Assembly: GCA_012728025.1 (NCBI GenBank)
Contig: JAAYFX010000104.1
Coordinates: 1-10,715, forward strand
Origin: Clostridiales bacterium
Lineage (GTDB): Bacteria > Bacillota > Clostridia > Oscillospirales > Oscillospiraceae
DNA length: 10,715 bases
Direction: 5' to 3'
Positions 1-6,464 of this stretch are shown piece after piece. The first letter of the stretch is position 1. Every line of letters starts with the position of its first letter. A program made the translations under genes and the position numbers. Under the pieces are notes generated by a model that was not told the DNA's origin, did no database searches, and saw only the letters and a program-made list of their open reading frames with translations.

Positions 1-236
1 CAAGCGCAAGAATAATTGCCATCGTAAGCCCTGAATCCGCCCCTATAAAAAGAATAATCCAAGACGTTCGTGACAGGGGACAGCTGGTTGATGCCACCTA
101 TGGCAGAAGAACCCGTGCCGTTGTTATAATGGATAGCGGGCATATTATCCTCTCTGCCATCCAGCCGGAAACTGTTGCAGGCAGAATGAGCGGTAAAAAC
201 GAGCCGGAATCGGGAGGGGAGGGCTATAATGACTGA
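1..236 (+). CDS. remA: RemA-family regulator (DUF370), 3' part
   Basis: The window opens inside this gene; in-frame codons run from base 3 to the TGA at 234-236, giving 77 residues. The visible protein starts SARIIAIVSPESAPIKRII and continues with DATYGRRTRAVVIMDSGHII and LSAIQPETVAGR, which is the hallmark pattern of the RemA/YlzA family (about 85-90 residues), so only about a dozen N-terminal residues are missing. In Bacillus subtilis RemA is a ring-forming DNA-binding protein that activates biofilm-matrix and osmoprotection genes; its targets in this organism cannot be read here. A short polar Gly/Glu-rich tail follows the conserved part. The gene overlaps the gmk start by 8 bases and carries the gmk ribosome-binding site (GGGAGGGGAGG, about 212-222) in its own last codons, which suggests translational coupling. 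Position directly upstream of gmk matches the usual Firmicutes order. Confidence 0.93.
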   Translation, partial: SARIIAIVSPESAPIKRIIQDVRDRGQLVDATYGRRTRAVVIMDSGHIILSAIQPETVAGRMSGKNEPESGGEGYND

Positions 237-834
237 AAAAGGAAAGCTTATTGTGGTTTCAGGCCCTTCCGGCGCGGGTAAAAGCACTGTGATAGCAAGG
301 GTTATGAAAGATGACCCAGATGTTGCCTTTTCCGTATCCGCCACTACAAGAGCCCCCCGCAAGGGCGAGGTTGAAGGTCGTGATTATCACTTTGTAGACA
401 GGGCCTTCTTTGAAAAGATGATAGAAAATGCCGAGCTTTTAGAGCATGCCCAATATGTGGGCGACTATTATGGAACACCGAAGCTCCCTGCCTTTGAAAA
501 CATAGAAGCCGGTAAAAGCGTCATCTTCGATGTGGAGGTGCAGGGTGCCGCCCAGATAAAGCTTAAGTGTCCGGAGGCTGTTTTAATTTTTATAATCCCT
601 TCGGACTTTTCCCAGATTGAAAAAAGACTGCGGGGAAGAAATACAGACAGTGAGGAAAAGATTGCCAGACGCATAGAAACTGCCCGCAGGGAATATGCCA
701 TGGCTGAAAAGTACGACTATATCGTAATAAATGACGACCCCGATACTGCGGCAAATGAGATGAAGGCCATCATAACTGCCGAAAAATGCAGGGCGTCTTA
801 CCGGAAAAAATATTTAAATGAGGTGTCTTTATAA
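229..834 (+). CDS. gmk: Guanylate kinase
   Basis: Cytosolic enzyme that phosphorylates GMP (and dGMP) to GDP with ATP, an essential step between purine synthesis or salvage and GTP/ppGpp. The 201-residue product has full family length. Visible motifs are the P-loop GPSGAGKS at residues 12-19, the GMP-binding signature SATTRAPRKGE at 37-47 followed by GRDYHFV, the DVEVQGAAQIK segment at 101-111, and the lid region RLRGRNTDSEEKIARRI at 133-149. The ATG at 229 lies 6-7 bases after a strong GGGAGGGGAGG site within remA, so the start is well supported. The stop TAA overlaps the first possible rpoZ ATG (TAATG). No missing catalytic residues or breaks are seen. Confidence 0.98.
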   Translation: MTEKGKLIVVSGPSGAGKSTVIARVMKDDPDVAFSVSATTRAPRKGEVEGRDYHFVDRAFFEKMIENAELLEHAQYVGDYYGTPKLPAFENIEAGKSVIFDVEVQGAAQIKLKCPEAVLIFIIPSDFSQIEKRLRGRNTDSEEKIARRIETARREYAMAEKYDYIVINDDPDTAANEMKAIITAEKCRASYRKKYLNEVSL

Positions 835-1064
835 TGATGTTATACCCCCCCATGTCAGATTTAGTGGATAAGGTTGGAAGCCGTTATCTTCTTGTTAACC
901 TTGTGGCACGTAGGGCAAGGGAGATTGCCTCTCTATCGGAAGAAAGCGAAAACACTCCGGAAAAAAAGCCCGTTTCCAGTGCTATTGATGAGGTTTATAC
1001 GGGAAAACTAACGGCAGTGCCCCGCTTGGAGGAACATGGCGGCGACGATTTCATTGCCTATTAG
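834..1064 (+). CDS. rpoZ: DNA-directed RNA polymerase omega subunit
   Basis: Small accessory subunit that helps fold and hold the beta' subunit of RNA polymerase. The 76-residue product shows the omega pattern: MLYPPMSDLVDKVGSRYLLV, then VARRARE (helix with the conserved arginines), and a later KPVSSAIDEVYTGKL that matches the family's second conserved block. The last ten residues (EEHGGDDFIAY) are not a motif I recognise. Two adjacent ATG codons (834-836 and 837-839) both fit; the first overlaps the gmk stop and has the better spacing from AGGTG at 821-825, while family alignment (proteins usually begin ML-P) favours the second. The difference is one methionine. Location directly after gmk is the standard Firmicutes arrangement and supports the call despite the short length. 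Confidence 0.93.
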   Translation: MMLYPPMSDLVDKVGSRYLLVNLVARRAREIASLSEESENTPEKKPVSSAIDEVYTGKLTAVPRLEEHGGDDFIAY

Positions 1065-1084
1065 ATTTACATTTTACAAAGCGG

Positions 1085-1101
1085 CCTTATCCGCTATAAG
1101 G
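1085..1101 (+). promoter_or_regulatory. Small stem overlapping the priA Shine-Dalgarno
   Basis: CCTTAT (1085-1090) and ATAAGG (1096-1101) are inverted repeats around the 5-base loop CCGCT; a G-U pair (1084 with 1102) can extend the stem. The right arm includes the start of the priA ribosome-binding site AAGGTGGTGA (about 1098-1107), so the hairpin could hide that site. The stem is short with only two G-C pairs, so a real effect is uncertain. Confidence 0.25.
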
Positions 1102-1114
1102 TGGTGACCGGAAC

Positions 1115-3571
1115 ATGGAAAGGCTGATTGCTAAAATTGCTGTTTCCGGCGCTACCTATTGGATAGATAAGCCCTATGACTATATCGTCCCAGAAAGCAT
1201 GACAGAGGATATTTCCGTTGGAATGAGGGTAATTGTGCCTTTTTCAAGGGGCAACAGACCATGTGAGGGTCTGGTTCTCGCTCTTTCAAAAAACAGCGGC
1301 TTTGAAAAGCTTAAGTGCATATCCTCACTTTTAGACAAAACTCCCGCCCTTTCCGATGAACTTATTCGCCTTGCTCTCTGGATGCGAGAGCGCTTTTTCT
1401 GCACAGTGTATGAGGCTGTGAAAGCCATGCTGCCGGCGGGGCTTTGGTATGATTTAAGCTCTGTGTGCCGCATAGCCGAGGGTGTCTCAAAAGATGAGGC
1501 ATATAAGGCCGCAGGACGCTCAAAAAAGCAGCTTGCCGTTTTGGATGTTTTGTATGCAAACGGTCAAAGCTGCGATTTGCGCTCTGTTGAGCTTTCTTTT
1601 GGCGAGGATGACCCTGCCCCCGCCCTTCGTTCTTTGGCGGAAAAGGGTGTTATTATTTATGACCCTGTGGGTACAAGAAGGGTTAAAGACAAAACCCAAA
1701 ACTATCTTCTCTTAAACGTATCCTCCGAAGAGGCCATGGCAGCCTCCGCCGCAAAGCGCCGCTCCGCACCGTCTCAGGCTGCGGTTTTAGCCCTTTTGGC
1801 GGATTTCGGCGGAGCGAGTTTTCAGGATGTCCGCTACCTTACCGGCGCCGCTATGCAGTCTGTTAAGCGCCTTGCAGAGGATGAGCTTATTTTCATTGAA
1901 CAACGGGAGGTTTTTCGCCGTCCGGAATACAGGGAAGGGGAGAGCCTGCCCCTGCCTGATTTAAGCCCCGACCAGCAAAAAGCTTTTGAGGGCATTTTAC
2001 AGCTCTATAATAAAAACGAGCCTTCCGCCTCTCTGCTTTACGGAGTTACAGGCAGTGGAAAGACTCTTGTGTATATTCGCCTTATAAGCGAGGTTTTAAA
2101 AAGTGGCCGAGGATGTATACTCCTTGTGCCGGAAATTTCCCTTACACCCCAGATGCTTGGCACCTTTTCATCATATTTTGGGGACGAAATTGCCCTTTTA
2201 CACAGCAGTCTTTCCGTAGGTGAAAGATACGACGAGTATAAGCGCATAAAAAACGGAATTGCCCGCCTTGTTATAGGCACCCGCAGCGCTGTTTTTGCCC
2301 CTGTGGAAAACTTGGGGCTTATAATAATCGACGAGGAGCAGGAGGACAGCTATAAATCCGAAAACTCCCCCCGTTATCATGCCTGTGATGTGGCAAAATT
2401 CCGCTGTGCCAAAAACAATGCCGCCCTTGTTTTGGGCAGTGCAACCCCTGATATTGTAAGCCGATATAAGGCTCAAATGGGAACCTATAATTTTTTTGAG
2501 CTTCCCCAGCGTTTTAACAAAATGGCCATGCCGGAAGTTAAAATAATCGATATGAAGCGGGAACTGCGAAATGAAAACGGCGGTAGCCTAAGCGTTTTTT
2601 TGCAGGAGGAGCTTCGGAAAAATATTTCCCTCGGCCAGCAGAGTATTTTATTTTTAAACCGACGTGGAACCAACAAGCTTGTTAACTGCCCCGAATGCGG
2701 CTTTACCTTCAAATGCCCTAAATGCAGTGTAAGCCTTACCTACCATGGGGCAAACCGCCGCCTTATGTGCCATTACTGCGGTCATTCCCAGCCTGTGGGG
2801 GAACTTTGCCCCGACTGCGGCGGAACCCTGCGTTTTACCGGTGCAGGAACCCAAATGATAGAGGATGAATTAAAAAGCCTTTTTCCGGATACTGCCATTA
2901 TCCGCATGGATACGGATACGGTTTCGGGAGCCGGTTCCCATGAGGCAGTTTTAAGCCGTTTTCGTGACGAAAAAATCCCCATTATGATAGGCACACAAAT
3001 GGTTACAAAGGGGTTGGATTACCCCGATGTCACCCTCGTTGGGGTAATTTCCGCAGACCAATCCCTTTACTCCGGAGATTATAGAGCCTCTGAAAAAACC
3101 TTTTCCATCCTCACTCAGGTGGTTGGACGGGCAGGAAGGGGTCAGCTTACCGGAAGGGCCGTCATACAGACCTTCACACCCCAAAACGAGGTTATTTTAC
3201 AGGCCGCCGGACAAGATTATGACAGCTTCTATATTTCCGAGCTTGAAATGCGCAGGCTTCAGTTTTGCCCGCCCTTTTCAGACCTTTTTTCCATAACTGC
3301 CACCGGTGTAAACGAGAACCTTGTTCTGCAATGTTTAAGCTCTGCCCGTGGCATACTGCACCGTCGGCTTTCCGGTTTTGGGGCAAGAGTTTTAGGCCCT
3401 GCACCCCTTTCGGTTGTTAAGGTTAACAACCGCTTCCGTTATCGATTGACAGTATACTGCAAGGACTCAAGGCAGCTTCGGGAGGAAATATCCGGCCTTA
3501 TCTGCTATTTAAACACCAAAAAAGAATTTAAGGGAGTCTCCGTTTTTGGTGACATAAACCCTGTTTCGTGA
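1115..3571 (+). CDS. priA: Primosomal protein N' (PriA replication-restart helicase)
   Basis: 3'-to-5' superfamily 2 DNA helicase that recognises stalled forks and starts reloading of the replicative helicase. The product is 818 residues, normal for Firmicutes PriA. Order seen: N-terminal DNA-binding domain (about 1-110, including YDYIVPE and GMRVIVPF), a winged-helix-like stretch, the helicase core with Walker A GVTGSGKT at 310-317, Walker B DEEQ at 406-409, GSATP at 441-445, eight zinc-binding cysteines in four pairs (525/528, 534/537, 552/555, 565/568), GTQMVTKGLDYPDV from 626 and QVVGRAGR at 668-675, then the C-terminal domain. DEEQ replaces the DEEH of E. coli PriA; I recall this substitution as common in clostridial homologues. 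The ATG follows AAGGTGGTGA by a good spacing. It lies 50 bp after rpoZ, where coaBC would sit in B. subtilis. Confidence 0.98.
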   Translation: MERLIAKIAVSGATYWIDKPYDYIVPESMTEDISVGMRVIVPFSRGNRPCEGLVLALSKNSGFEKLKCISSLLDKTPALSDELIRLALWMRERFFCTVYEAVKAMLPAGLWYDLSSVCRIAEGVSKDEAYKAAGRSKKQLAVLDVLYANGQSCDLRSVELSFGEDDPAPALRSLAEKGVIIYDPVGTRRVKDKTQNYLLLNVSSEEAMAASAAKRRSAPSQAAVLALLADFGGASFQDVRYLTGAAMQSVKRLAEDELIFIEQREVFRRPEYREGESLPLPDLSPDQQKAFEGILQLYNKNEPSASLLYGVTGSGKTLVYIRLISEVLKSGRGCILLVPEISLTPQMLGTFSSYFGDEIALLHSSLSVGERYDEYKRIKNGIARLVIGTRSAVFAPVENLGLIIIDEEQEDSYKSENSPRYHACDVAKFRCAKNNAALVLGSATPDIVSRYKAQMGTYNFFELPQRFNKMAMPEVKIIDMKRELRNENGGSLSVFLQEELRKNISLGQQSILFLNRRGTNKLVNCPECGFTFKCPKCSVSLTYHGANRRLMCHYCGHSQPVGELCPDCGGTLRFTGAGTQMIEDELKSLFPDTAIIRMDTDTVSGAGSHEAVLSRFRDEKIPIMIGTQMVTKGLDYPDVTLVGVISADQSLYSGDYRASEKTFSILTQVVGRAGRGQLTGRAVIQTFTPQNEVILQAAGQDYDSFYISELEMRRLQFCPPFSDLFSITATGVNENLVLQCLSSARGILHRRLSGFGARVLGPAPLSVVKVNNRFRYRLTVYCKDSRQLREEISGLICYLNTKKEFKGVSVFGDINPVS
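3411..3432. repeat. 22-bp interrupted palindrome inside priA
   Basis: CGGTTGTTAA (3411-3420) and TTAACAACCG (3423-3432) are perfect 10-base inverted repeats separated by GG. The element encodes part of SVVKVNNRFR in the PriA C-terminal domain. No function is known to me; the two-base spacing suits a dimeric protein site better than an RNA hairpin, and chance is possible. Confidence 0.3.
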
Positions 3572-3625
3572 TACATACCTTTCAGACCTATTTTATCTTT
3601 TGGGACTGAGTATTGGAGGAAGAAT

Positions 3626-4126
3626 ATGGCTATTCGCAATATTATAAAAAAGGGCGATAAAACCCTTGAAACTCGCTGCCGTCCGGTAACGGAATTTGAC
3701 CGCAGGCTTCACACTCTTATAGATGATATGAAGGATACCCTTGAAAGCTCCGGCGGTGTGGGTCTTGCCGCACCTCAGGTGGGAGTTTTGCGGCGGGTAG
3801 TTCTGGTTATGGAAACCAATGTTCCCGAAGATGGCGAGGAATACATCATTGAGCTTATAAATCCCGAGATAATTGAAGTTGACGGGGAGCAAAATGGCCC
3901 AGAGGGCTGCCTTTCCGTCCCTGGGCAGTATGGCCTTGTCACAAGACCGAACAGGGTAATTGTAAAAGCTCAGGATAGGTTTGGAAAAGGCTTCACAGTG
4001 GAAGGTGAACAGCTTACCGCCCGCTGTTTCTGCCATGAGCTTGACCATCTTGAAGGCATCCTCTTTACAGAGCGAGCTGAGCGTATGCTTGACCCTGATG
4101 AGCTTAAGTCTGAAGGGGAAGATTAG
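3626..4126 (+). CDS. def: Peptide deformylase
   Basis: Metalloenzyme, usually iron-dependent, that removes the formyl group from the N-terminal methionine of new proteins as they leave the ribosome. The 166-residue product has all three family motifs: GVGLAAPQVG at 44-53, EGCLSVPG at 93-100 with metal ligand Cys95, and HELDH at 137-141 giving two histidine ligands and the catalytic glutamate. The length and the short acidic C-terminus fit the type 1 (E. coli-like) enzymes rather than the longer Gram-positive type 2 enzymes. The start ATG follows GGAGGA (about 3615-3620) at normal spacing. It lies 54 bp after priA and 60 bp before fmt, its partner in the formyl-methionine cycle. Confidence 0.98.
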   Translation: MAIRNIIKKGDKTLETRCRPVTEFDRRLHTLIDDMKDTLESSGGVGLAAPQVGVLRRVVLVMETNVPEDGEEYIIELINPEIIEVDGEQNGPEGCLSVPGQYGLVTRPNRVIVKAQDRFGKGFTVEGEQLTARCFCHELDHLEGILFTERAERMLDPDELKSEGED

Positions 4127-4186
4127 AATCTTTAAAGCTTTTAATCCAAGCTCCCGAAAACCCTTTTTGAAAGGAGAGTTCTGCCT

Positions 4187-5107
4187 ATGCGCATAGTTTT
4201 TATGGGAACGCCGGATTTTGCCGCCGCTTCCTTATCAGCCCTTATTGACGGGGGCTTTAACGTAGTCGGTGTTTTCACCCAGCCTGACAGACCAAAAAAC
4301 CGAGGTATGAAGCTTTGCTCCAGCCCTGTAAAAGAGCTGGCTTTAGAAAATGACATACCTGTTTTTCAACCTGATAAAATGCGTGACGGAAAAGCCCTTG
4401 AAATGCTTGAGTCACTAAAGCCCGATATTGTTGCGGTTGTGGCCTATGGAAGGATTTTACCTGACGAGATTTTGGCCGTTCCACCTTTTGGCTCAATAAA
4501 TATTCATGGCTCCCTTTTGCCAAAATACCGAGGGGCTGCCCCCATACAATGGGCCGTTTTAAACGGCGAAAAGGTCACCGGCGTAACCTCAATGTATATT
4601 GCCAGCGAGCTTGACAGCGGCGATATTATCCATACCTCCGAAACGGAGATAGGCGAATTTGAAACCTCCTGTGAGCTTTTTCAAAGGCTTAAGCTTATGG
4701 GTGCCGAGCTTTTATGTAAAACTCTAGTGGATATTAAGTCGGGCACAGCTCCACGCACACCTCAAGACCACAGCCTTGCAAGCTTTGCTCCCATGCTCTC
4801 TAAAGAGCAAAGCCCCATAGATTGGAGCAAAACCCCGAGGGAAATTATAAAGCATATATGCGGTCTAAACCCTTGGCCTGTTGCCACGACGGAGCTTTGC
4901 GGCACCTGCATGAAGGTTTATGGCGCTGAATATACAGACAACAAAACCGACAAGGCCGCCGGCACAGTTTTAAATGCGGATAATAAGCTGGGGATTGAGG
5001 TTGCCTGCGGAAACGGCGAGAGCATTCTTATTACACGGCTTCAGGCCGGCTGCGGAAAACAGATGTCCGCCAGAGACTATCTCTGCGGAAATCCTATGAG
5101 CTTTTAA
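4187..5107 (+). CDS. fmt: Methionyl-tRNA formyltransferase
   Basis: Transfers a formyl group from 10-formyltetrahydrofolate to methionyl-initiator tRNA, marking it for translation initiation; Def, encoded just upstream, later removes this group. The 306-residue product is family length. The N-terminal catalytic domain starts MRIVFMGTPDFA; the active-site triad is visible as Asn105 and His107 in INIHGSLLPKYRGAAPI and Asp143 in ELDSGDI, matching Asn106/His108/Asp144 of the E. coli enzyme. The C-terminal OB-fold-like tRNA-binding domain begins after the ICGLNPWPVA segment (about residues 223-235) and ends in LQAGCGKQMSARDYL. The ATG at 4187 follows AAAGGAG at a suitable distance. No truncation is visible. 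Only 20 bp separate its stop from rsmB. Confidence 0.98.
   Translation: MRIVFMGTPDFAAASLSALIDGGFNVVGVFTQPDRPKNRGMKLCSSPVKELALENDIPVFQPDKMRDGKALEMLESLKPDIVAVVAYGRILPDEILAVPPFGSINIHGSLLPKYRGAAPIQWAVLNGEKVTGVTSMYIASELDSGDIIHTSETEIGEFETSCELFQRLKLMGAELLCKTLVDIKSGTAPRTPQDHSLASFAPMLSKEQSPIDWSKTPREIIKHICGLNPWPVATTELCGTCMKVYGAEYTDNKTDKAAGTVLNADNKLGIEVACGNGESILITRLQAGCGKQMSARDYLCGNPMSF
4782..4813. repeat. 9-bp inverted repeat inside fmt
   Basis: GCTTTGCTC (4782-4790) pairs with GAGCAAAGC (4805-4813) across a 14-base loop. It lies in the codons for the Phe-Ala-Pro-Met-Leu region of Fmt. No T-tract follows, so it is not an intrinsic terminator, and I can offer no role for it. Confidence 0.25.
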
Positions 5108-5127
5108 TAGCAACCTTTGGAGGATTT

Positions 5128-5697
5128 ATGCCACAAACTGCAAGAGAAACCGCTCTTAAAATTTTAGGTCGCTGTCGCCGTGACGGTGCTTTTTCCGATG
5201 CATTGTTGGCAAGCGCTGTTAAAGAAGCGGCCTTATCCGAAAAAGACAGCGCCCTTTGCACAAGGCTTTGTTATGGAGTTTTGCAAAATGCCGCCCTCTG
5301 TGATTTTTATATCGACAGCTTTTCCATCGGAAGGTCGGGTAAAATTGAACCGAAGGTTCGGGATATTCTGCGGCTTTCGGTTTATCAAATTTTATTTATG
5401 GATAAGATACCGCCTCATGCCGCTGTAAGCGAAGGTGTGGAGCTGTGTAAAAAGAACTCACTTTCCCGTGCTTCCGGCTTTGTTAATGCCCTTTTGCGCA
5501 AAATTGTCTCCCAGCGTGACAGTCTGCCGGAAGTCCCCAGAGAGGATGGAACTTCTTACCTCTCCGTTAAATACAGCCACCCACGGGAGCTTGTGGGCCT
5601 TTTGCTGACCCATTTTGACTTTGATTTTACCGAGGGGCTGCTTTGTGCAAACAACACCCCGTACCAACTTTTGTACAGCTTAATACTACAAAATTAG
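5128..5697 (+). CDS. rsmB: RsmB N-terminal fragment (NusB-like RNA-binding domain)
   Basis: As the sequence stands, this frame gives 189 residues. Residues 1 to about 135 are the NusB-like RNA-binding domain found at the RsmB N-terminus: TARETALKIL at the start, then DILRLSVYQILF at about 79-90, HAAVSEGVELCKK at 97-109 and SRASGFVNALLRKI at 113-126. It then enters the linker to the methyltransferase domain (YSHPRELVGLLL, 149-160). The last 11 residues, after NNTP at 175-178, no longer match the family and end at TAG 5695-5697, as expected after a frame loss. Alone this fragment would lack all catalytic residues. A free NusB is an unlikely alternative, because the linker and the downstream frame both belong to RsmB. 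Confidence 0.85.
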   Translation: MPQTARETALKILGRCRRDGAFSDALLASAVKEAALSEKDSALCTRLCYGVLQNAALCDFYIDSFSIGRSGKIEPKVRDILRLSVYQILFMDKIPPHAAVSEGVELCKKNSLSRASGFVNALLRKIVSQRDSLPEVPREDGTSYLSVKYSHPRELVGLLLTHFDFDFTEGLLCANNTPYQLLYSLILQN

Positions 5698-6464
5698 GCT
5701 CGAAAGAGTTAAGTGATATTTTCGCTAAAGACGGCATTAACTGCCGCAGCCACGCTTTTTTGCCTAATTGCCTTGAAATTTCCGATTCGGGCAGCATAGG
5801 TGAGCTTTATGGCCATGGGGAAGGGCTTTTTTACGTTCAAGACCCTGCGGCACGGCTTTCTGTCCTTGCCGCCGCCCCAAAAGCGGGAGACAGGGTTTTG
5901 GATGCCTGCGCCGCCCCTGGGGGAAAAAGCTTTGCCGCCGCTATGATGATGGAAGACAAAGGAGAAATCATCTCCTGTGATTTGCATAAAAATAAGCTCT
6001 CCCGTATAAAAACCGGTGCCGAACATCTGGGCCTTTCTATAATATCCACAAAAACTATGGATGCCGCCCAGCCGGAGGAAGGCTTTTTTGAGAGCTTTGA
6101 CCTTGTTATTGCCGATGTACCTTGCTCGGGCCTTGGTGTTATACGCAAAAAGCCTGATATTCGCTATAAAAATACGGCAGGTTTTAAAAACCTGCCGGAG
6201 CTTCAGTTATCTATACTAAAGGGACTTGCCCCCTGTGTTAAAAAAGGCGGCAGCCTGCTTTATTCTACCTGCACCCTCTTGCCGGAGGAAAACGAAGGGC
6301 TTATAGCCCGCTTTTTGGAGCTTCATCCAAGCTTTTCCCCCGAGGATTTTATCCTGCCTGAACCCATAGGGCAGTCTCATAACGGGATGCTTAGCCTTTA
6401 CCCGCACATTCACGGAACAGACGGCTTTTTCATATGCAAGCTGAGGAAATCCAATGAAAACTGA
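5643..6464 (+). CDS. rsmB: RsmB C-terminal fragment (SAM-dependent methyltransferase domain)
   Basis: This frame is open from a TTG at 5643 and gives 273 residues, but the TTG has no Shine-Dalgarno site and is probably not a true start; homology begins at VPTFVQLNTTK (bases from 5661). The domain is a complete Rossmann-type m5C methyltransferase: SAM-binding DACAAPGGKS at 87-96, an acidic residue in SCDLHKNKLSRI, the motif IV DVPCSGLGVIRKKPDIRY with Cys161, and motif VI LLYSTCTLLPEENE with the nucleophilic Cys210. The end overlaps rlmN by 11 bases and carries the rlmN ribosome-binding site (GAGGA, 6443-6447). All key residues are kept, which argues against long-standing decay of the gene. Confidence 0.85.
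   Translation: MCKQHPVPTFVQLNTTKLGSKELSDIFAKDGINCRSHAFLPNCLEISDSGSIGELYGHGEGLFYVQDPAARLSVLAAAPKAGDRVLDACAAPGGKSFAAAMMMEDKGEIISCDLHKNKLSRIKTGAEHLGLSIISTKTMDAAQPEEGFFESFDLVIADVPCSGLGVIRKKPDIRYKNTAGFKNLPELQLSILKGLAPCVKKGGSLLYSTCTLLPEENEGLIARFLELHPSFSPEDFILPEPIGQSHNGMLSLYPHIHGTDGFFICKLRKSNEN
6175..6197. repeat. 23-bp near-perfect palindrome inside rsmB
   Basis: CGGCAGGTTTT (6175-6185) and AAAACCTGCCG (6187-6197) are perfect 11-base inverted repeats around a single A. It lies in the methyltransferase coding region, at residues Ala-Gly-Phe-Lys-Asn-Leu-Pro. As RNA it could form a 9-bp stem with a 5-base loop; as DNA it resembles a dimeric operator. No U-tract follows on either side that would make it a standard terminator. 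Confidence 0.35.

Larger units (their letters stand above)
5128..6464 (+). pseudogene. rsmB: 16S rRNA m5C967 methyltransferase RsmB, frameshifted
   Basis: RsmB methylates C967 of 16S rRNA (E. coli numbering) with S-adenosylmethionine. Here it is split into two overlapping frames. Reading frame 1 to codon 178 and then stepping back one base at the CCCC run (5657-5660) joins CANNTP to VPTFVQLNTTK, the expected family sequence at this position, and gives one protein of about 445 residues, normal RsmB length. Thus one missing C explains the break. Every motif on both sides is intact and the gene keeps its conserved place between fmt and rlmN, with a good ribosome-binding site (GGAGG, 5118-5122). 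I infer either a sequencing or assembly error in a homopolymer, or a very recent mutation. No classical X XXY YYZ slippery heptamer is present, so programmed frameshifting is less likely. Confidence 0.85.

Noticed and set aside
3572..3625. Terminator between priA and def
   Set aside because: The gap has short T-runs (ATTTTATCTTTT) but no GC-rich stem before them.
3593..4048. 151-codon open frame on the minus strand opposite def
   Set aside because: It is antisense to a gene with all deformylase motifs, has no recognisable domain, and has the irregular composition of a shadow frame.
5640..5697. Programmed -1 ribosomal frameshift in rsmB
   Set aside because: No X XXY YYZ heptamer is in phase in the overlap and no strong downstream stem is obvious; RsmB is not a known recoded gene. 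An indel in the CCCC run explains it more simply.
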